DNA of 64,000 nucleotides, taken from positions 143,852 through 207,851 of the forward strand of contig NZ_JANZKV010000042.1 in the NCBI RefSeq assembly GCF_025060895.1, written 5' to 3'. The stretch is from Stieleria sedimenti. GTDB taxonomy: Bacteria; Planctomycetota; Planctomycetia; Pirellulales; Pirellulaceae. Position numbers and translations under genes: made by a program. Shown piece after piece: positions 1 to 9,286 of this stretch (the first letter of the stretch is position 1; each line of letters opens with the position of its first letter). The notes beneath the pieces are model-generated. The model saw only the letters and a program-made list of their open reading frames with translations, ran no database searches and had not been told where the DNA came from.

Positions 1-801
1 TTGAATGGCGCGAGAAGCATACCAAATTTCGTAATATGCCAATCGCACCGACTCGGTGATCTGACGCTCGATGCGCTCGACTTCCGCTTGCGCCATTTGA
101 GCTTCGCGGCTTACAATCGCACCTTTGGCACGCAGTTTGTCAGGGAAGGGCACGCCCTGCTGTAACGACATTTGGTTAGCGATACGACCGGCGGCGGTTT
201 GTGTTGCGTAGTCGTGAAACGGCCAAAACGTGTTGTTGAATTGTGGGTCTGGGAGTGCAGTGACTTGTGGAATGCGGTCGAGTTCGGCGGCGACACGTTG
301 TCGAGCGGCTCGAATGCTCGGGTGAGCCGCCAGGGCTTGTTGAACAAAATATTCTACCGGCTGGCCGGCGGGAGAAGTGACGGACACGCCCTCTCGATTG
401 CCTTCGAATTCCTCAAGTTTGGCTTTTGGAATCTCCGGCGGCGTGGCTTCATTGTCGCCATGGCGAGGCGAATCGAGTTGCATCAAGTCACCGAAACTAT
501 GCTCGGCGGTGCCTTCGGGTGACTGCGTGAACGTCCGTGGCGACTCAGATACCACATCATCGGTGTAACCAGCCGGCCGAACGGCATCCACCTTGTCTTG
601 ACGCATTAATTGCGTTCGACTGCGGTTCTTCCTTGAATGAAAATCGGTCACTTCCGTCCCGGAATTCGTCGCTTGGCCAGCTTTTGAGGAAAGTCGAATG
701 CCTGATTGCGAGGCACACCCAGAGGCTGACGCAGTGATTACCGCAGCAAAGATTAGCCGTTTCGCTTGCTTGGCTATGAGTGTCTTAGATTGCCAATCCA
801 T
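1..801 (-). CDS. Outer membrane efflux channel, TolC/CusC family (C-terminus beyond the window)
   Basis: This is the N-terminal 267 codons of a TolC-family outer membrane lipoprotein, the likely exit duct of a metal efflux pump. Read on the minus strand from ATG at 801, the frame is open to the window edge. A lipoprotein signal ends in the lipobox ASGC with Cys about residue 29. A Ser/Thr-rich linker follows, and then a typical efflux-protein helix (VEYFVQQALAAHPSIRAARQ) and a coiled-coil stretch near the edge (AKGAIVSREAQMAQAEVERI). It diverges from the Cys-rich gene at 935 and faces a CsoR-like dyad at 900-916. The cusB-cusA pair downstream of that gene suggests it serves a copper/silver RND pump. 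A second TolC paralog lies at 13505-14959. Family assignment is firm; the metal is inferred from context. Confidence 0.85.
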   Translation of the reverse strand, partial: MDWQSKTLIAKQAKRLIFAAVITASASGCASQSGIRLSSKAGQATNSGTEVTDFHSRKNRSRTQLMRQDKVDAVRPAGYTDDVVSESPRTFTQSPEGTAEHSFGDLMQLDSPRHGDNEATPPEIPKAKLEEFEGNREGVSVTSPAGQPVEYFVQQALAAHPSIRAARQRVAAELDRIPQVTALPDPQFNNTFWPFHDYATQTAAGRIANQMSLQQGVPFPDKLRAKGAIVSREAQMAQAEVERIERQITESVRLAYYEIWYASRAIQ

Positions 802-864
802 GGCGTTCCATCCCTGATATGCTAGAAATTTGCGCTCGATTTCCGCCTAGTCAGCCAATTCCTA

Positions 865-893
865 TTGAACTTTTCGGCCAAATTTACGATATA
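865..893 (+). promoter_or_regulatory. Candidate sigma-70 promoter for the Cys-rich gene
   Basis: TTGAAC (865-870) and GATATA (888-893) are separated by 17 bases. They lie just upstream of the CsoR-like dyad and of the GTG start at 935. Seen by eye only; no transcript data. Confidence 0.4.
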
Positions 894-899
894 CAGAAT

Positions 900-916
900 A
901 TACCGGGTCTAGGTAT
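900..916. promoter_or_regulatory. CsoR-type operator candidate 1 (ATACC-N7-GGTAT)
   Basis: The sequence ATACCGGGTCTAGGTAT is a perfect 5-bp inverted repeat with a 7-bp centre. It sits between the candidate -10 element and the start at 935, a position where a bound repressor would block transcription. Two more dyads of the same form occur at 15011-15027 and 24207-24223. Known CsoR operators are GC-tract dyads of the TACCC...GGGTA type. Binding is inferred. Confidence 0.6.
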
Positions 917-934
917 CTGTTTCGGAAGGATAAA

Positions 935-1537
935 GTGTTTCGCTCGCGTCTAATTCGTACCGTCGTCAATCTTTCACTGACCATCGCAATGATGATTCAG
1001 CCGGCGATGGCGTTGGTTTCCGCGGAAGATTGCGGTGTAAATTATGCTTCCGAGTACATGTGCGAAGGCTGCGGATGCTGCGAAGTCGCTTCACGAGACG
1101 ACAAATGCAGTTGCTGTGGTGGTGGCGAAAAAGCCGACGGCGAAAATGGCTGTTGCACGGTCGAAGCGGAGTCCAATGATGCATGGGGCAGCTCCGACAG
1201 GACGATGTTTTCCCATGCCACTTTGGAACTCAAAGTCATTGCCATCAGCACGGTCGAACCTGCGGCATTCGAGGGTTACGAAGCTGAAGCGGGCGATACG
1301 CAATCCAGCCACGAAGTTTCATCCACTTGCCGTTGTGGTGTAGAAGGCCCGCCGCTTGGTGATTCGGCACCGCCTAGGCCAACGGTTTCACCGCGTCAGT
1401 CCGTGGCGATCCGGCATTCAAATTTGGCCGACCTTTTCGGGGGGGCAATGCCCCCGCGACCAGCCCGTCGCGATGTTGGCGAGAGCTTGCTTTCGCCACA
1501 CTTCTCTCAAGTCCAGTTCTGCATCTGGCGGCTATAA
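935..1537 (+). CDS. Secreted Cys-rich putative metal-binding protein
   Basis: A 200-residue protein with a GTG start preceded by GGAAGGA five bases upstream. Residues 1-30 form a signal peptide (hydrophobic NLSLTIAMMIQPAMALVSA). Directly after it comes a Cys cluster with ten cysteines between residues 33 and 74, in CxxCxCC and CxCC patterns and a terminal CC, then a second CxC near residue 131. The remainder is low in recognisable features and proline-rich. I know no named family. Placement between a TolC channel and cusBA, with a CsoR-like dyad immediately upstream, suggests a periplasmic copper/silver-binding or scavenging role. It may be cotranscribed with the pump at 1830, 290 bases downstream. 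Confidence 0.7.
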   Translation: MFRSRLIRTVVNLSLTIAMMIQPAMALVSAEDCGVNYASEYMCEGCGCCEVASRDDKCSCCGGGEKADGENGCCTVEAESNDAWGSSDRTMFSHATLELKVIAISTVEPAAFEGYEAEAGDTQSSHEVSSTCRCGVEGPPLGDSAPPRPTVSPRQSVAIRHSNLADLFGGAMPPRPARRDVGESLLSPHFSQVQFCIWRL

Positions 1538-1829
1538 GCTGCGCCTGCGACTGTAGTTTCACGCGCGTTTCATAGCGTGTTCTGAAGCCGAAATCAGCGT
1601 CTGACGTTTTGCGAAGAACGTGTGCGCCGTTGGATTGCCCGATCAGTTCGTAGCTGCTGTCGTTCGACAGTGGGTCCCACTCGATGGCAGCACCGGAAGA
1701 CACGCTCCGGGAAGACTCGCCTGACGACTTTTCTGCGCTCATAGCTCCTTCGAATTTACGATGATGAATCCCGCTAACCAATCACGACGCAGCGACTCGC
1801 TTACTACGGAGAACAAGGAGGATTTCAAG
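1538..1829. other. Spacer without a convincing gene
   Basis: No convincing coding sequence is seen here. A minus-strand frame runs from this spacer through the Cys-rich gene, but it has no recognisable domain and mostly lies antisense to that gene. The segment ends in AAGGAGG (1815-1821), the ribosome binding site of cusB. Confidence 0.5.
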
Positions 1830-4025
1830 ATGACCGATAAAGACAACATCCCAGCAGCGGAGGGCGAATTGCCCCCAGATCAGCCTGTGGAAACGCAAGC
1901 ATCGGCAATCAAGACCCAGTCGGTCGAGAGTGCTTCGGAATCCTCGGATGCGTCTGTTGCGACCGAACCGAGTTCCACATCGGAAGCCGAGCCCGCGCCC
2001 GCCGCGGCTTCCAGGCTGGACGGATTGGGATGGTTACTCCGTGTCGGCGTCAATGCTATCGCAGTCGTCGCCGTCGCGGCACTCATCCTATTGATGATTG
2101 GAGTTGCCCAGCGCGCAGAATGGGTGACTGCCAATGGGTTTTCTGGCGGTGCTGATGGCGAGGCTGCTGCCGACGCCGGTGGTGGTGAAGACAAACGTTA
2201 CATCTGCCCCATGATGTGCACGCCGCCTTCGACAGAGCCGGGGCGCTGCCCCGTCTGTGCGATGGAGTTGGTCGAAGCAACCGGGGGCGGCGGCGGTGAC
2301 GGAATCTCGGTCACGATCGAATCGTCTGCTCGCCGTTTAGTTGGGATTCAAACTGCGACCAGCAAGATGGGTGAAGTGAATCGAACGATTCGCACGATCG
2401 GTTCGATCGATTTCGATGAAAGCCGACTTTCGACCATCTCCGCGTACATCGACGGACGTTTGGAGGAATTGTACGCCGACTACGTTGGCGTCGAAGTCCG
2501 CGAGGGCGATGACCTGGCATTGATCTACAGCCCGAAACTCTACTCCGCACAAACCGAATACATCACCAGCCTGGAAAGCAAGTCGGTTGGACGTTTTAGT
2601 GTCAACAGCCCGAACATGCAGGCAATGGCTCGCGAAAATTTGAGTGAACTAGGAATGACTACCGGTCAGATCGAAGATCTCCGCAAAAGTGGGAGGCCGG
2701 AATCACGTATCCGAATCAAATCCCCGCAGACTGGAACTGTTTTGGAAAAGGCCGCGGTCGAAGGCGACTACGTTAAGACCGGGCAAAAGATATACCGCAT
2801 CGCTGATCTGACATCCGTTTGGATGATGCTGGATTTGTTTCCCGACGATGCAGCATCGGTTCGGTTCGGCCAACAAGTTGAAGCTGAGATTCAGTCGATG
2901 CCTGGCGAAGTCTTTACCGGCCGCGTCGCGTTCATTGATCCGACCGTCAACCCGACGACTCGTACGGTTCGTGTCCGTGTTGAAGTGATGAATTACGATG
3001 GAAAGCTGCGTCCGGGTGATTACGCAACGGCTCGCATCAGCGTTCCCGCGATACCTGCGGACATGGTTTACGATCCGGCGCTTGCTGGCAAGTTCATCAG
3101 CCCGATGCACCCACAAGTGATCCGGGGCGAACCTGGCGACTGTCCTCTTTGCGGCATGGACTTGATACCAACGGCTCAGCTCGGCTACTCGCCTGAGCCA
3201 GTGCCGTCGCAGCGTGTCGTTACAGTGCCGCGCGACTCAGTGTTGCTTACCGGTGAACAGGGTGTCATCTACGTCGAGACCGAACCAGGACGATTCGAGA
3301 TTCGCCGCGTCACGGTTGGAGCGATGAACGACGAACAGGCAATTATCGTCGAAGGGATGGCGGCAGGCGAAACCGTCGCAACAAACGGCAATTTTCTAAT
3401 CGACTCGCAAATGCAGCTTGCTGGCAATCCATCGTTGATGGACCCCAGTAAAGCACCCAGCTATTCACCAGGCCCACTCGAACTCCCCAGTCGTGATCCG
3501 GTCATGTTGGCTGGTGAGTCGGGCGTACAGTTCGATCGTGCCTACGATGCTTATTTCGAGATTCAGTGCGCGATGGCGGCCGACAGGACGCCCCCACCGG
3601 TGGCGCTCAATACACTGTTGGATGCTCTTAACAAACTCGAAATGTTTCCAGACGTCCCAGACGACGCCCAGTCACGTTTTGCAAGTGCACGGCGGGGTGC
3701 GTCAAGGATGGACGGTTCACTCGAAACCGCTCGTGAAGCTTACCGCAGTGTCAGCCACGCGCTTTTGCATGCCGCAACCGTCACACGCGGCCCCAAGACG
3801 GCAGCAAAGCTAACGCACTATTATTGCCCAATGGTACCTGGGGGCGGTGGCGATTGGATGCAACCTGGAGGAGACCTGCAAAATCCGTATTGGGGAAGCG
3901 AAATGCTGACCTGCGGCGAGACCGTTCGCGACATGTCGGTCAGTCGTAGCGACGTCACCACGACGGGCGAAGCCGTCAGTTTCAAAGTGATCGGGTTCGG
4001 AGATGAATTGGGAGAGATGCAATGA
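1830..4025 (+). CDS. cusB: CusB-like periplasmic adaptor of a heavy-metal RND pump with three metal-binding modules
   Basis: A membrane fusion protein linking the inner membrane RND pump CusA to a TolC channel. I take ATG 1830, because AAGGAGG sits eight bases upstream; this gives 731 residues. An acidic Ser/Thr-rich cytoplasmic N-terminus leads into one membrane segment (about residues 68-92). A heavy-metal-binding module follows near residue 124 (YICPMMC...CPVCAMEL). Next come the barrel-sandwich and beta-barrel regions (IDGRLEELYADYVGVEVREG; GTVLEKAAVEGDYVKTGQKI). A second module of the SPMHP...CPLCGMDL type is at about residue 422. A C-terminal domain ends with a third module (HYYCPMV...LTCG, about residue 664). 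E. coli CusB is much shorter, so the extra modules are notable. The gene sits 61 bases before cusA. Copper/silver specificity is inferred. Confidence 0.9.
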   Translation: MTDKDNIPAAEGELPPDQPVETQASAIKTQSVESASESSDASVATEPSSTSEAEPAPAAASRLDGLGWLLRVGVNAIAVVAVAALILLMIGVAQRAEWVTANGFSGGADGEAAADAGGGEDKRYICPMMCTPPSTEPGRCPVCAMELVEATGGGGGDGISVTIESSARRLVGIQTATSKMGEVNRTIRTIGSIDFDESRLSTISAYIDGRLEELYADYVGVEVREGDDLALIYSPKLYSAQTEYITSLESKSVGRFSVNSPNMQAMARENLSELGMTTGQIEDLRKSGRPESRIRIKSPQTGTVLEKAAVEGDYVKTGQKIYRIADLTSVWMMLDLFPDDAASVRFGQQVEAEIQSMPGEVFTGRVAFIDPTVNPTTRTVRVRVEVMNYDGKLRPGDYATARISVPAIPADMVYDPALAGKFISPMHPQVIRGEPGDCPLCGMDLIPTAQLGYSPEPVPSQRVVTVPRDSVLLTGEQGVIYVETEPGRFEIRRVTVGAMNDEQAIIVEGMAAGETVATNGNFLIDSQMQLAGNPSLMDPSKAPSYSPGPLELPSRDPVMLAGESGVQFDRAYDAYFEIQCAMAADRTPPPVALNTLLDALNKLEMFPDVPDDAQSRFASARRGASRMDGSLETAREAYRSVSHALLHAATVTRGPKTAAKLTHYYCPMVPGGGGDWMQPGGDLQNPYWGSEMLTCGETVRDMSVSRSDVTTTGEAVSFKVIGFGDELGEMQ

Positions 4026-4099
4026 ACGATCAACCAGAATCTCGAACGGGTAAATCGGTTGGCAATTTGAATAACCAAGGAGGTCGATGGTGCTCAACC
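4022..4099 (+). CDS. Possible 25-codon coupling ORF between cusB and cusA
   Basis: An ATG at 4022 overlaps the cusB stop as ATGA and opens a 25-residue frame that ends 13 bases inside cusA. It contains the AAGGAGG that serves cusA. It could couple translation of the two pump genes, or be chance. There is no homology argument. Confidence 0.25.
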
Positions 4100-7000
4100 T
4101 AATCATACGCTTTTGCGTCAAAGAACCTTGGCTGGTCGTATTTCTCACGATTGGCTTGAGTGTGGGCGGTTGGTTCGCTTTCAAGGCGGTGCCGATCGAC
4201 GCGATTCCTAATGTCGGCGAGAACCAAGTCATCGTACTGACGCCGTGGCCTGGGCGTTCACCGAAAGACATTGAAGATCAAGTCACTTATCCGTTGAGCG
4301 TGTCGTTGTTGGCCGTTCCCGGCGCTGAGTCCGTCCGTGGAAAAAGCATGTTCGGCTATAGCTTTGTCCAGGTCACGTTCAAAGATTCGATCGACTTCTA
4401 CTGGGCACGTAGCCGTGTCTCCGAACAGCTTGGTAGTGCAGCGTCTCAGTTACCCGAGGGAGTTGTTCCTCAGCTAGGCCCCGACGCGACGGGGCTTGGG
4501 CAGGTCTATTACTACACCCTAAAATCGCCCAAAAAAGGCATGAGCTTGGCAGAGCTTCGCAGTTTGCAAGACTTTGTCATCAAGTATGAACTGCAAGCCG
4601 TCGAAGGTGTCAGCGAAGTCGCTTCGATCGGCGGTTACGTTCGCCAATATCAAATCGAAGTTGATCCCGACAAACTTCGTTACTACAACGTCTCGCTCGA
4701 CAAACTTGCGACGGCGATTAAGGGATCGAATGTTGATGTAGGAGCAAAAACGGTCGAATCGACGGGGATGGAGTTTATTGTTCGTGGCAAGGGCTTCCTT
4801 GGAACCGATGGCGACAAGTCCAAAGCGATTACCGACATCGAAGAGACGGTCATCTTGCAGCGCAAGGGCATTCCCGTGCGCGTCAGCGACGTCGCTCAAG
4901 TTCAACTTGGTCCGGATTTCAGACGCGGCGCTCTCGATTACAACGGCGCCGAAGCGGTCGGTGGCGTGGTGGTCATGCGATACGGTGAAAACCCACGCGT
5001 CGTGATTGATCGTGTCAAAGCCAAAATTGCCGCGATCACGCCCGCGCTGAAGGGCGTGGAAATCCACGGCGTCTATGATCGCAGCGGCCTGATCGACGAA
5101 ACGATGGCGACACTGACGCACGCATTGCGTGACGAGATCATCATCACCGCTGTTATCATCTTACTGTTCTTATTGCACATCCGCAGCAGTTTCGTGGTCG
5201 CGATTTGCCTGCCCGCGGCAGTACTCATGTCCTTTATCGCGATGCATGTCGTTGGCGTGGAGGCAAATATCATGTCGCTCGCCGGAATCGCCATCGCCAT
5301 CGGCACGATGGTCGATATGGGCATCATCGTTTCGGAAAACATTTACCAGCATCTGGCTGACTGGGAAAAAGACAATGGAGAGACCGGGAGTGCGGGAGAC
5401 AGGGAAAAATCCCGATCGGAAGTCGTCTATGAAGCCACGATCGAAGTGGCGCCCGCAGTGGTGACCGCGGTGGCGACAACCATCGTCAGCTTCTTGCCTG
5501 TCTTCTTTCTGACGGGACGTGACTACCGCCTCTTTTCACCATTGGCCTACACGAAGACATTCGCGATCGCGGCAGCCATGATCACGGCGGTGACGATCGT
5601 CCCGGCACTCAGTCGCATTATGCTGCGGAGTGCAAATTACCGCAAGCGAACGGCATTGGCTGCAGCGATCGCATTTGCGACTTTGCTGGCGGTGACTTCG
5701 CATTTTCTGTGGGGCGATGACTTGGGTGCATTCGCAGGACTTGAACAATGGATCGTCACGCTTCTTGCGGCCGGGATTGGATTGATCGCTGGATGGCAAT
5801 TGTTTCGTGAACGCATTCGCCCGATTGAAGAAATTCCGTCGAGCCGTTTTGTTCGTTGGATTTATGCGGCCAGGTTGCGTCACGCCCTGAATCACAAAGC
5901 GTTCGCATTGTCGTTCCCGGCCATGCTCCTGGTGCTAGGCCTTGGAGCGTATTTCGGCATGCCGACCATACTGCAACCGGTCGAGCGAACGGCCCGCGTT
6001 TTCGGTGCGGAGCTAAATGACTTCCCCGGCTACGTTGACGCCAAACATGTCTTTACCGGTTTACAAAGTGATGACTGGATCGCGCTCGATGAAGGGAGTT
6101 GGTTCTACATGCCAACACTCTATCCGGCGGCCAGTTTTTCGCAGGCGATGCAAGTGCTGCAAACGCAGGATGTGTTGATCGGGCAAATCCCTGAAGTGAA
6201 GGATGTGCTGGGCAAGATTGGTCGCGTGGAATCGGCACTCGACCCAGCCCCCGCTGCGATGGTTGAAACGTACGTCATGCTGAAGCCAGAGAGCGAGTGG
6301 CGTGAAGGCGTAACGGCCCGTGACATTTGGGATGAAATTAACAAGGTCGCCACCCTGCCCGGTGTTACCCCCGCCTCAGCGCTGCAACCGATCGAGGGCC
6401 GGGTGGTGATGCTGCAATCGGGTATTAAGGCTCCAATGGCAATTCGAGTTTACGGGGACGATCTAAAGACCTTGGCCGGTGCGGCAATGGATGTTGCCGG
6501 AACATTGAAAAAGTCGCCGCACATCAATTCGGGAACTGTGAACCCTGACATCGTGCTTGGAAAGCCCTATATCGAGTTCACCGTCGACCGGGAGGCCGCA
6601 TCGCGTTACGGCTTGAGCGTCTCAATGGTCAACCAGGTGATCGAAACCGCGCTCGGCGGCATGAATCTGATTAAAACTGTCGAAGGCCGCGAAAGATACC
6701 CTGTGCGACTGCGGTACAACCGCGACTTGCGTGAGCGGATCGACCAACTCAATCGACTTCCGGTTGTGACACACAGCGGCGCCGTGGTTCCGCTTGAGGA
6801 ACTCGCGGCGTTAGAAACGACTTGGGGGCCGGGTGCAATCAACAGTGAAAACGGTCGCTTGGTCGCTCACGTTTCGTTCATGACGAACGGATCAAAAGGT
6901 GACCTGGAATCTGTCTCTGCGATCGAAGAGCAGCTTCGACTCGCTCAGTCGCTTCCAGTTTCTCATCCTGATCATTTGGGACTTCCGGCGGGCTACTCGC

Positions 7001-7617
7001 TCGAAGCGGTGGGAAGTTTCCGCAATCAGATCGAAGCCAACTTACGGCTGATGTGGATCATTCCGGTTGTGATCATGATTAACCTGTTGCTGATCTATGT
7101 CGAATTCCGCAACCTTCCCATCGCAATGGCAGTGTTCACTGGCATCCCGGTCGCCTTCGCGGGCGGCATGATGTTGGTCGCTTGGATGAACGTTGAACTG
7201 AATACCGCTGTCTGGGTTGGGTTCATCGCATTGTTTGGCCTTGCCGTCGACGACGGTGTCGTGATGGCAACCTACATCCATCAATTGCTGCAAAAACGAA
7301 AGATCAACAGCGTTCAGGACATTCGGGACACGGTCTACGAAGCGGGACTGAAACGTATTCGCCCCTGCATGATGACCACCGTGACGACTCTAGCGGCTTT
7401 GATTCCCGTATTGATCGCGACCGGCCGCGGTGCTGACGTCGCTCGTGCAATGGCGATCCCCGTATTCGGGGGAATGCTTGCCGAGCCGTTCACGTCGTTC
7501 ATTGTTCCGACACTCTATTCTGCATATTTGGAAACGAAAATGCGATTCGGCATTAGAGATGAACTCTGGGGTAAAACCGAAGAAACGCCGACGGAGGAGT
7601 TAATGAAAGCTGCCTAA
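4087..7617 (+). CDS. cusA: CusA/CzcA-family heavy-metal RND efflux pump
   Basis: The proton-driven inner membrane pump of a tripartite copper/silver-type efflux system; 1176 residues, about 130 longer than E. coli CusA. Visible hallmarks are the N-terminal membrane segment, AIPNVGENQVIVLTPWPGRS, the membrane block starting EIIITAVIILLFLLHI, the HME signature GTMVDMGIIVSENIY, and the second half block VVIMINLLLIYVEFRN with FGLAVDDGVVMATYIH. AAGGAGG lies only three bases before the ATG. An extra membrane hairpin region (TALAAAIAFATLLAVTSHFL onward) follows the first half and explains part of the length. A loop around 5384-5412 contains GGGAGAC-type short repeats in frame. The gene is downstream of cusB in the same direction. 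The transported metal is inferred from the copper context. Confidence 0.93.
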   Translation: MVLNLIIRFCVKEPWLVVFLTIGLSVGGWFAFKAVPIDAIPNVGENQVIVLTPWPGRSPKDIEDQVTYPLSVSLLAVPGAESVRGKSMFGYSFVQVTFKDSIDFYWARSRVSEQLGSAASQLPEGVVPQLGPDATGLGQVYYYTLKSPKKGMSLAELRSLQDFVIKYELQAVEGVSEVASIGGYVRQYQIEVDPDKLRYYNVSLDKLATAIKGSNVDVGAKTVESTGMEFIVRGKGFLGTDGDKSKAITDIEETVILQRKGIPVRVSDVAQVQLGPDFRRGALDYNGAEAVGGVVVMRYGENPRVVIDRVKAKIAAITPALKGVEIHGVYDRSGLIDETMATLTHALRDEIIITAVIILLFLLHIRSSFVVAICLPAAVLMSFIAMHVVGVEANIMSLAGIAIAIGTMVDMGIIVSENIYQHLADWEKDNGETGSAGDREKSRSEVVYEATIEVAPAVVTAVATTIVSFLPVFFLTGRDYRLFSPLAYTKTFAIAAAMITAVTIVPALSRIMLRSANYRKRTALAAAIAFATLLAVTSHFLWGDDLGAFAGLEQWIVTLLAAGIGLIAGWQLFRERIRPIEEIPSSRFVRWIYAARLRHALNHKAFALSFPAMLLVLGLGAYFGMPTILQPVERTARVFGAELNDFPGYVDAKHVFTGLQSDDWIALDEGSWFYMPTLYPAASFSQAMQVLQTQDVLIGQIPEVKDVLGKIGRVESALDPAPAAMVETYVMLKPESEWREGVTARDIWDEINKVATLPGVTPASALQPIEGRVVMLQSGIKAPMAIRVYGDDLKTLAGAAMDVAGTLKKSPHINSGTVNPDIVLGKPYIEFTVDREAASRYGLSVSMVNQVIETALGGMNLIKTVEGRERYPVRLRYNRDLRERIDQLNRLPVVTHSGAVVPLEELAALETTWGPGAINSENGRLVAHVSFMTNGSKGDLESVSAIEEQLRLAQSLPVSHPDHLGLPAGYSLEAVGSFRNQIEANLRLMWIIPVVIMINLLLIYVEFRNLPIAMAVFTGIPVAFAGGMMLVAWMNVELNTAVWVGFIALFGLAVDDGVVMATYIHQLLQKRKINSVQDIRDTVYEAGLKRIRPCMMTTVTTLAALIPVLIATGRGADVARAMAIPVFGGMLAEPFTSFIVPTLYSAYLETKMRFGIRDELWGKTEETPTEELMKAA

Positions 7618-7726
7618 AAAGTTTTTCCAACGGCGTGAAGGAATTCGATTGCCTGCGCATCTAACCCGTAACACTTTGAAGCGACCTAACGGAATCGGTC
7701 GCGCACAAAAAAAGGGACTGAATCCA

Positions 7727-9124
7727 ATGAATCACAAAATCTTACTCACCACCGCACTGATCGCGGTCGTTTCGGCGTCTAACGCCTGTGCTCAGCATAG
7801 TCACGCCGGTCACAACCACGCGATGTCCGGTCAGACGGCGACGGCTCAAATGGGTCGTCCGATTGCTGGACCGCACGGCGGCTCCTTAAAGCAAGCAGGT
7901 GCACTTCAGCTCGAAACCGTCGTTTCGCAAGGCGGCATCCAGATGTTCGTTTTCGACCGGAGCGGCCAGCCTGTTTCGGTTGATCGCGGTCGCGGTGCCG
8001 CATCATTGCGAGTCGAGGGGAATGCAAAACGCTATCGCTACGATTTACTTCCTGATGGAAAAGGTGGTTTGACCGCGCCGATCAACCTTTCTCAGATCGC
8101 TGGACGTCAGATCGAAATCGACATTCAATTGGTTGGCATAGACGCTGTTCGTGCCCAAGCCTTGACGCTGAATGAAGTTGCAACCGTTCCCGCCAGCGAA
8201 CTTCAGCTTGCCGCAGCCGCAATCGCCCGTCAGAAAATTTGCCCGGTCAGCGGCAAGCCGCTCGGAAGCATGGGGGACCCGGTCGCTGTGGACGTTAACG
8301 GACAACGTTTGTTTGTCTGCTGTGGCGGTTGCGTCAATGCGGTTAAGTCCGACCCGGCAAAGTACGCGTCGGGACGTCCGCAAATCACGGTCACGACTGC
8401 AACAGTGGAAGACGCCGACGCGATTGCCCGTCAAAAAGTTTGTCCCGTCATGGACGAACCGCTTGGTGGAATGGGAACACCGATAAAAGTGACCGTCGGT
8501 AACAAACCAATCTATCTGTGCTGCAAAGGTTGTATCAAGAAGATCGAAGCCGAGCCCGCGAAGTATCTCGCAATGGTCTATGGGGCCCCCTCGGGACCTG
8601 GGAACCAGAGCGTCGGGAGCCAGAGGGCAAACTCTTCGACTGCCAGCATCACGGTGACTTCTGCAACACAAGCTGACGCAGCATTGATTGCTCGGCAGAA
8701 GACTTGCCCGGTTATGGATGAACCGCTTGGTAGCATGGGCGATCCCATCAAGGTCATCGTCGGCGACAAGCCGATCTTTTTGTGCTGCAGAGGCTGCATC
8801 AAGAAGATCAAGGCCGATCCTGCCAAGTATCTTTCCTTGGTCTATGGCGGCGGCTCAGCGGGCTCAGTTCCTGCGGGAACAGAGCAAGTGCGGGCCGGCA
8901 TCTTTAAGGTCAGTGCCGAGGACGCTCCTTTCATAGCGGCACAAAAGAAGTGCCCGGTCATGGATGAACCGCTCGACGCGATGGGCGGCCCTTACAAAGT
9001 TCACGCGGCTGGTAAAGCGATCTACATTTGTTGCCCTGGCTGCGCAAAAAAGATTGCTGCTGAACCTCAAAAGTGGTTGACCGTACTCGCACAACAAGGA
9101 GTCAATGCGCCGAAGCTACGTTAA
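7727..9124 (+). CDS. Secreted protein with four tandem CPVMDEP...CCxGC metal-binding modules
   Basis: A 465-residue exported protein; ATG 7727 has AAGGGA upstream and starts a signal peptide (ILLTTALIAVVSASNACA). A His-rich stretch (HSHAGHNHAM) follows. Four repeats of one small module then begin near residues 172, 239, 327 and 409. Each has CPV(M/S)xxPLxxMG, about 20 residues, then a CCxGC knuckle and a lysine/proline helix (IKKIEAEPAKYL type). This layout is that of YHS/TRASH-type soft-metal-binding domains. Linkers between modules 2 and 3 are encoded by GGGACC/GGGAGCC-like short repeats. It is probably the last structural gene of the cusBA unit and may bind Cu(I) or Ag(I) in the periplasm. 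The role is inferred. Confidence 0.75.
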   Translation: MNHKILLTTALIAVVSASNACAQHSHAGHNHAMSGQTATAQMGRPIAGPHGGSLKQAGALQLETVVSQGGIQMFVFDRSGQPVSVDRGRGAASLRVEGNAKRYRYDLLPDGKGGLTAPINLSQIAGRQIEIDIQLVGIDAVRAQALTLNEVATVPASELQLAAAAIARQKICPVSGKPLGSMGDPVAVDVNGQRLFVCCGGCVNAVKSDPAKYASGRPQITVTTATVEDADAIARQKVCPVMDEPLGGMGTPIKVTVGNKPIYLCCKGCIKKIEAEPAKYLAMVYGAPSGPGNQSVGSQRANSSTASITVTSATQADAALIARQKTCPVMDEPLGSMGDPIKVIVGDKPIFLCCRGCIKKIKADPAKYLSLVYGGGSAGSVPAGTEQVRAGIFKVSAEDAPFIAAQKKCPVMDEPLDAMGGPYKVHAAGKAIYICCPGCAKKIAAEPQKWLTVLAQQGVNAPKLR

Positions 9125-9286
9125 GAATAGATTGGGAACGGGGGAGACATGGAGCATGGAAAAAACATCCCAGACTCCCCCGCTCGAAAAACGCGGGGGC
9201 GGTGTCCCTGGAAACCGCGACTTGCTCACGGTCGATAGTCACGCCGTCCCCGCCCTTTTGCACCCTTGAATGACATGGACTGTCAA

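Noticed and set aside
1374..1781. A minus-strand frame covering the Cys-rich gene end and the spacer
   Set aside because: No recognisable domain or ribosome binding site, and half of it is antisense to a better-supported gene.
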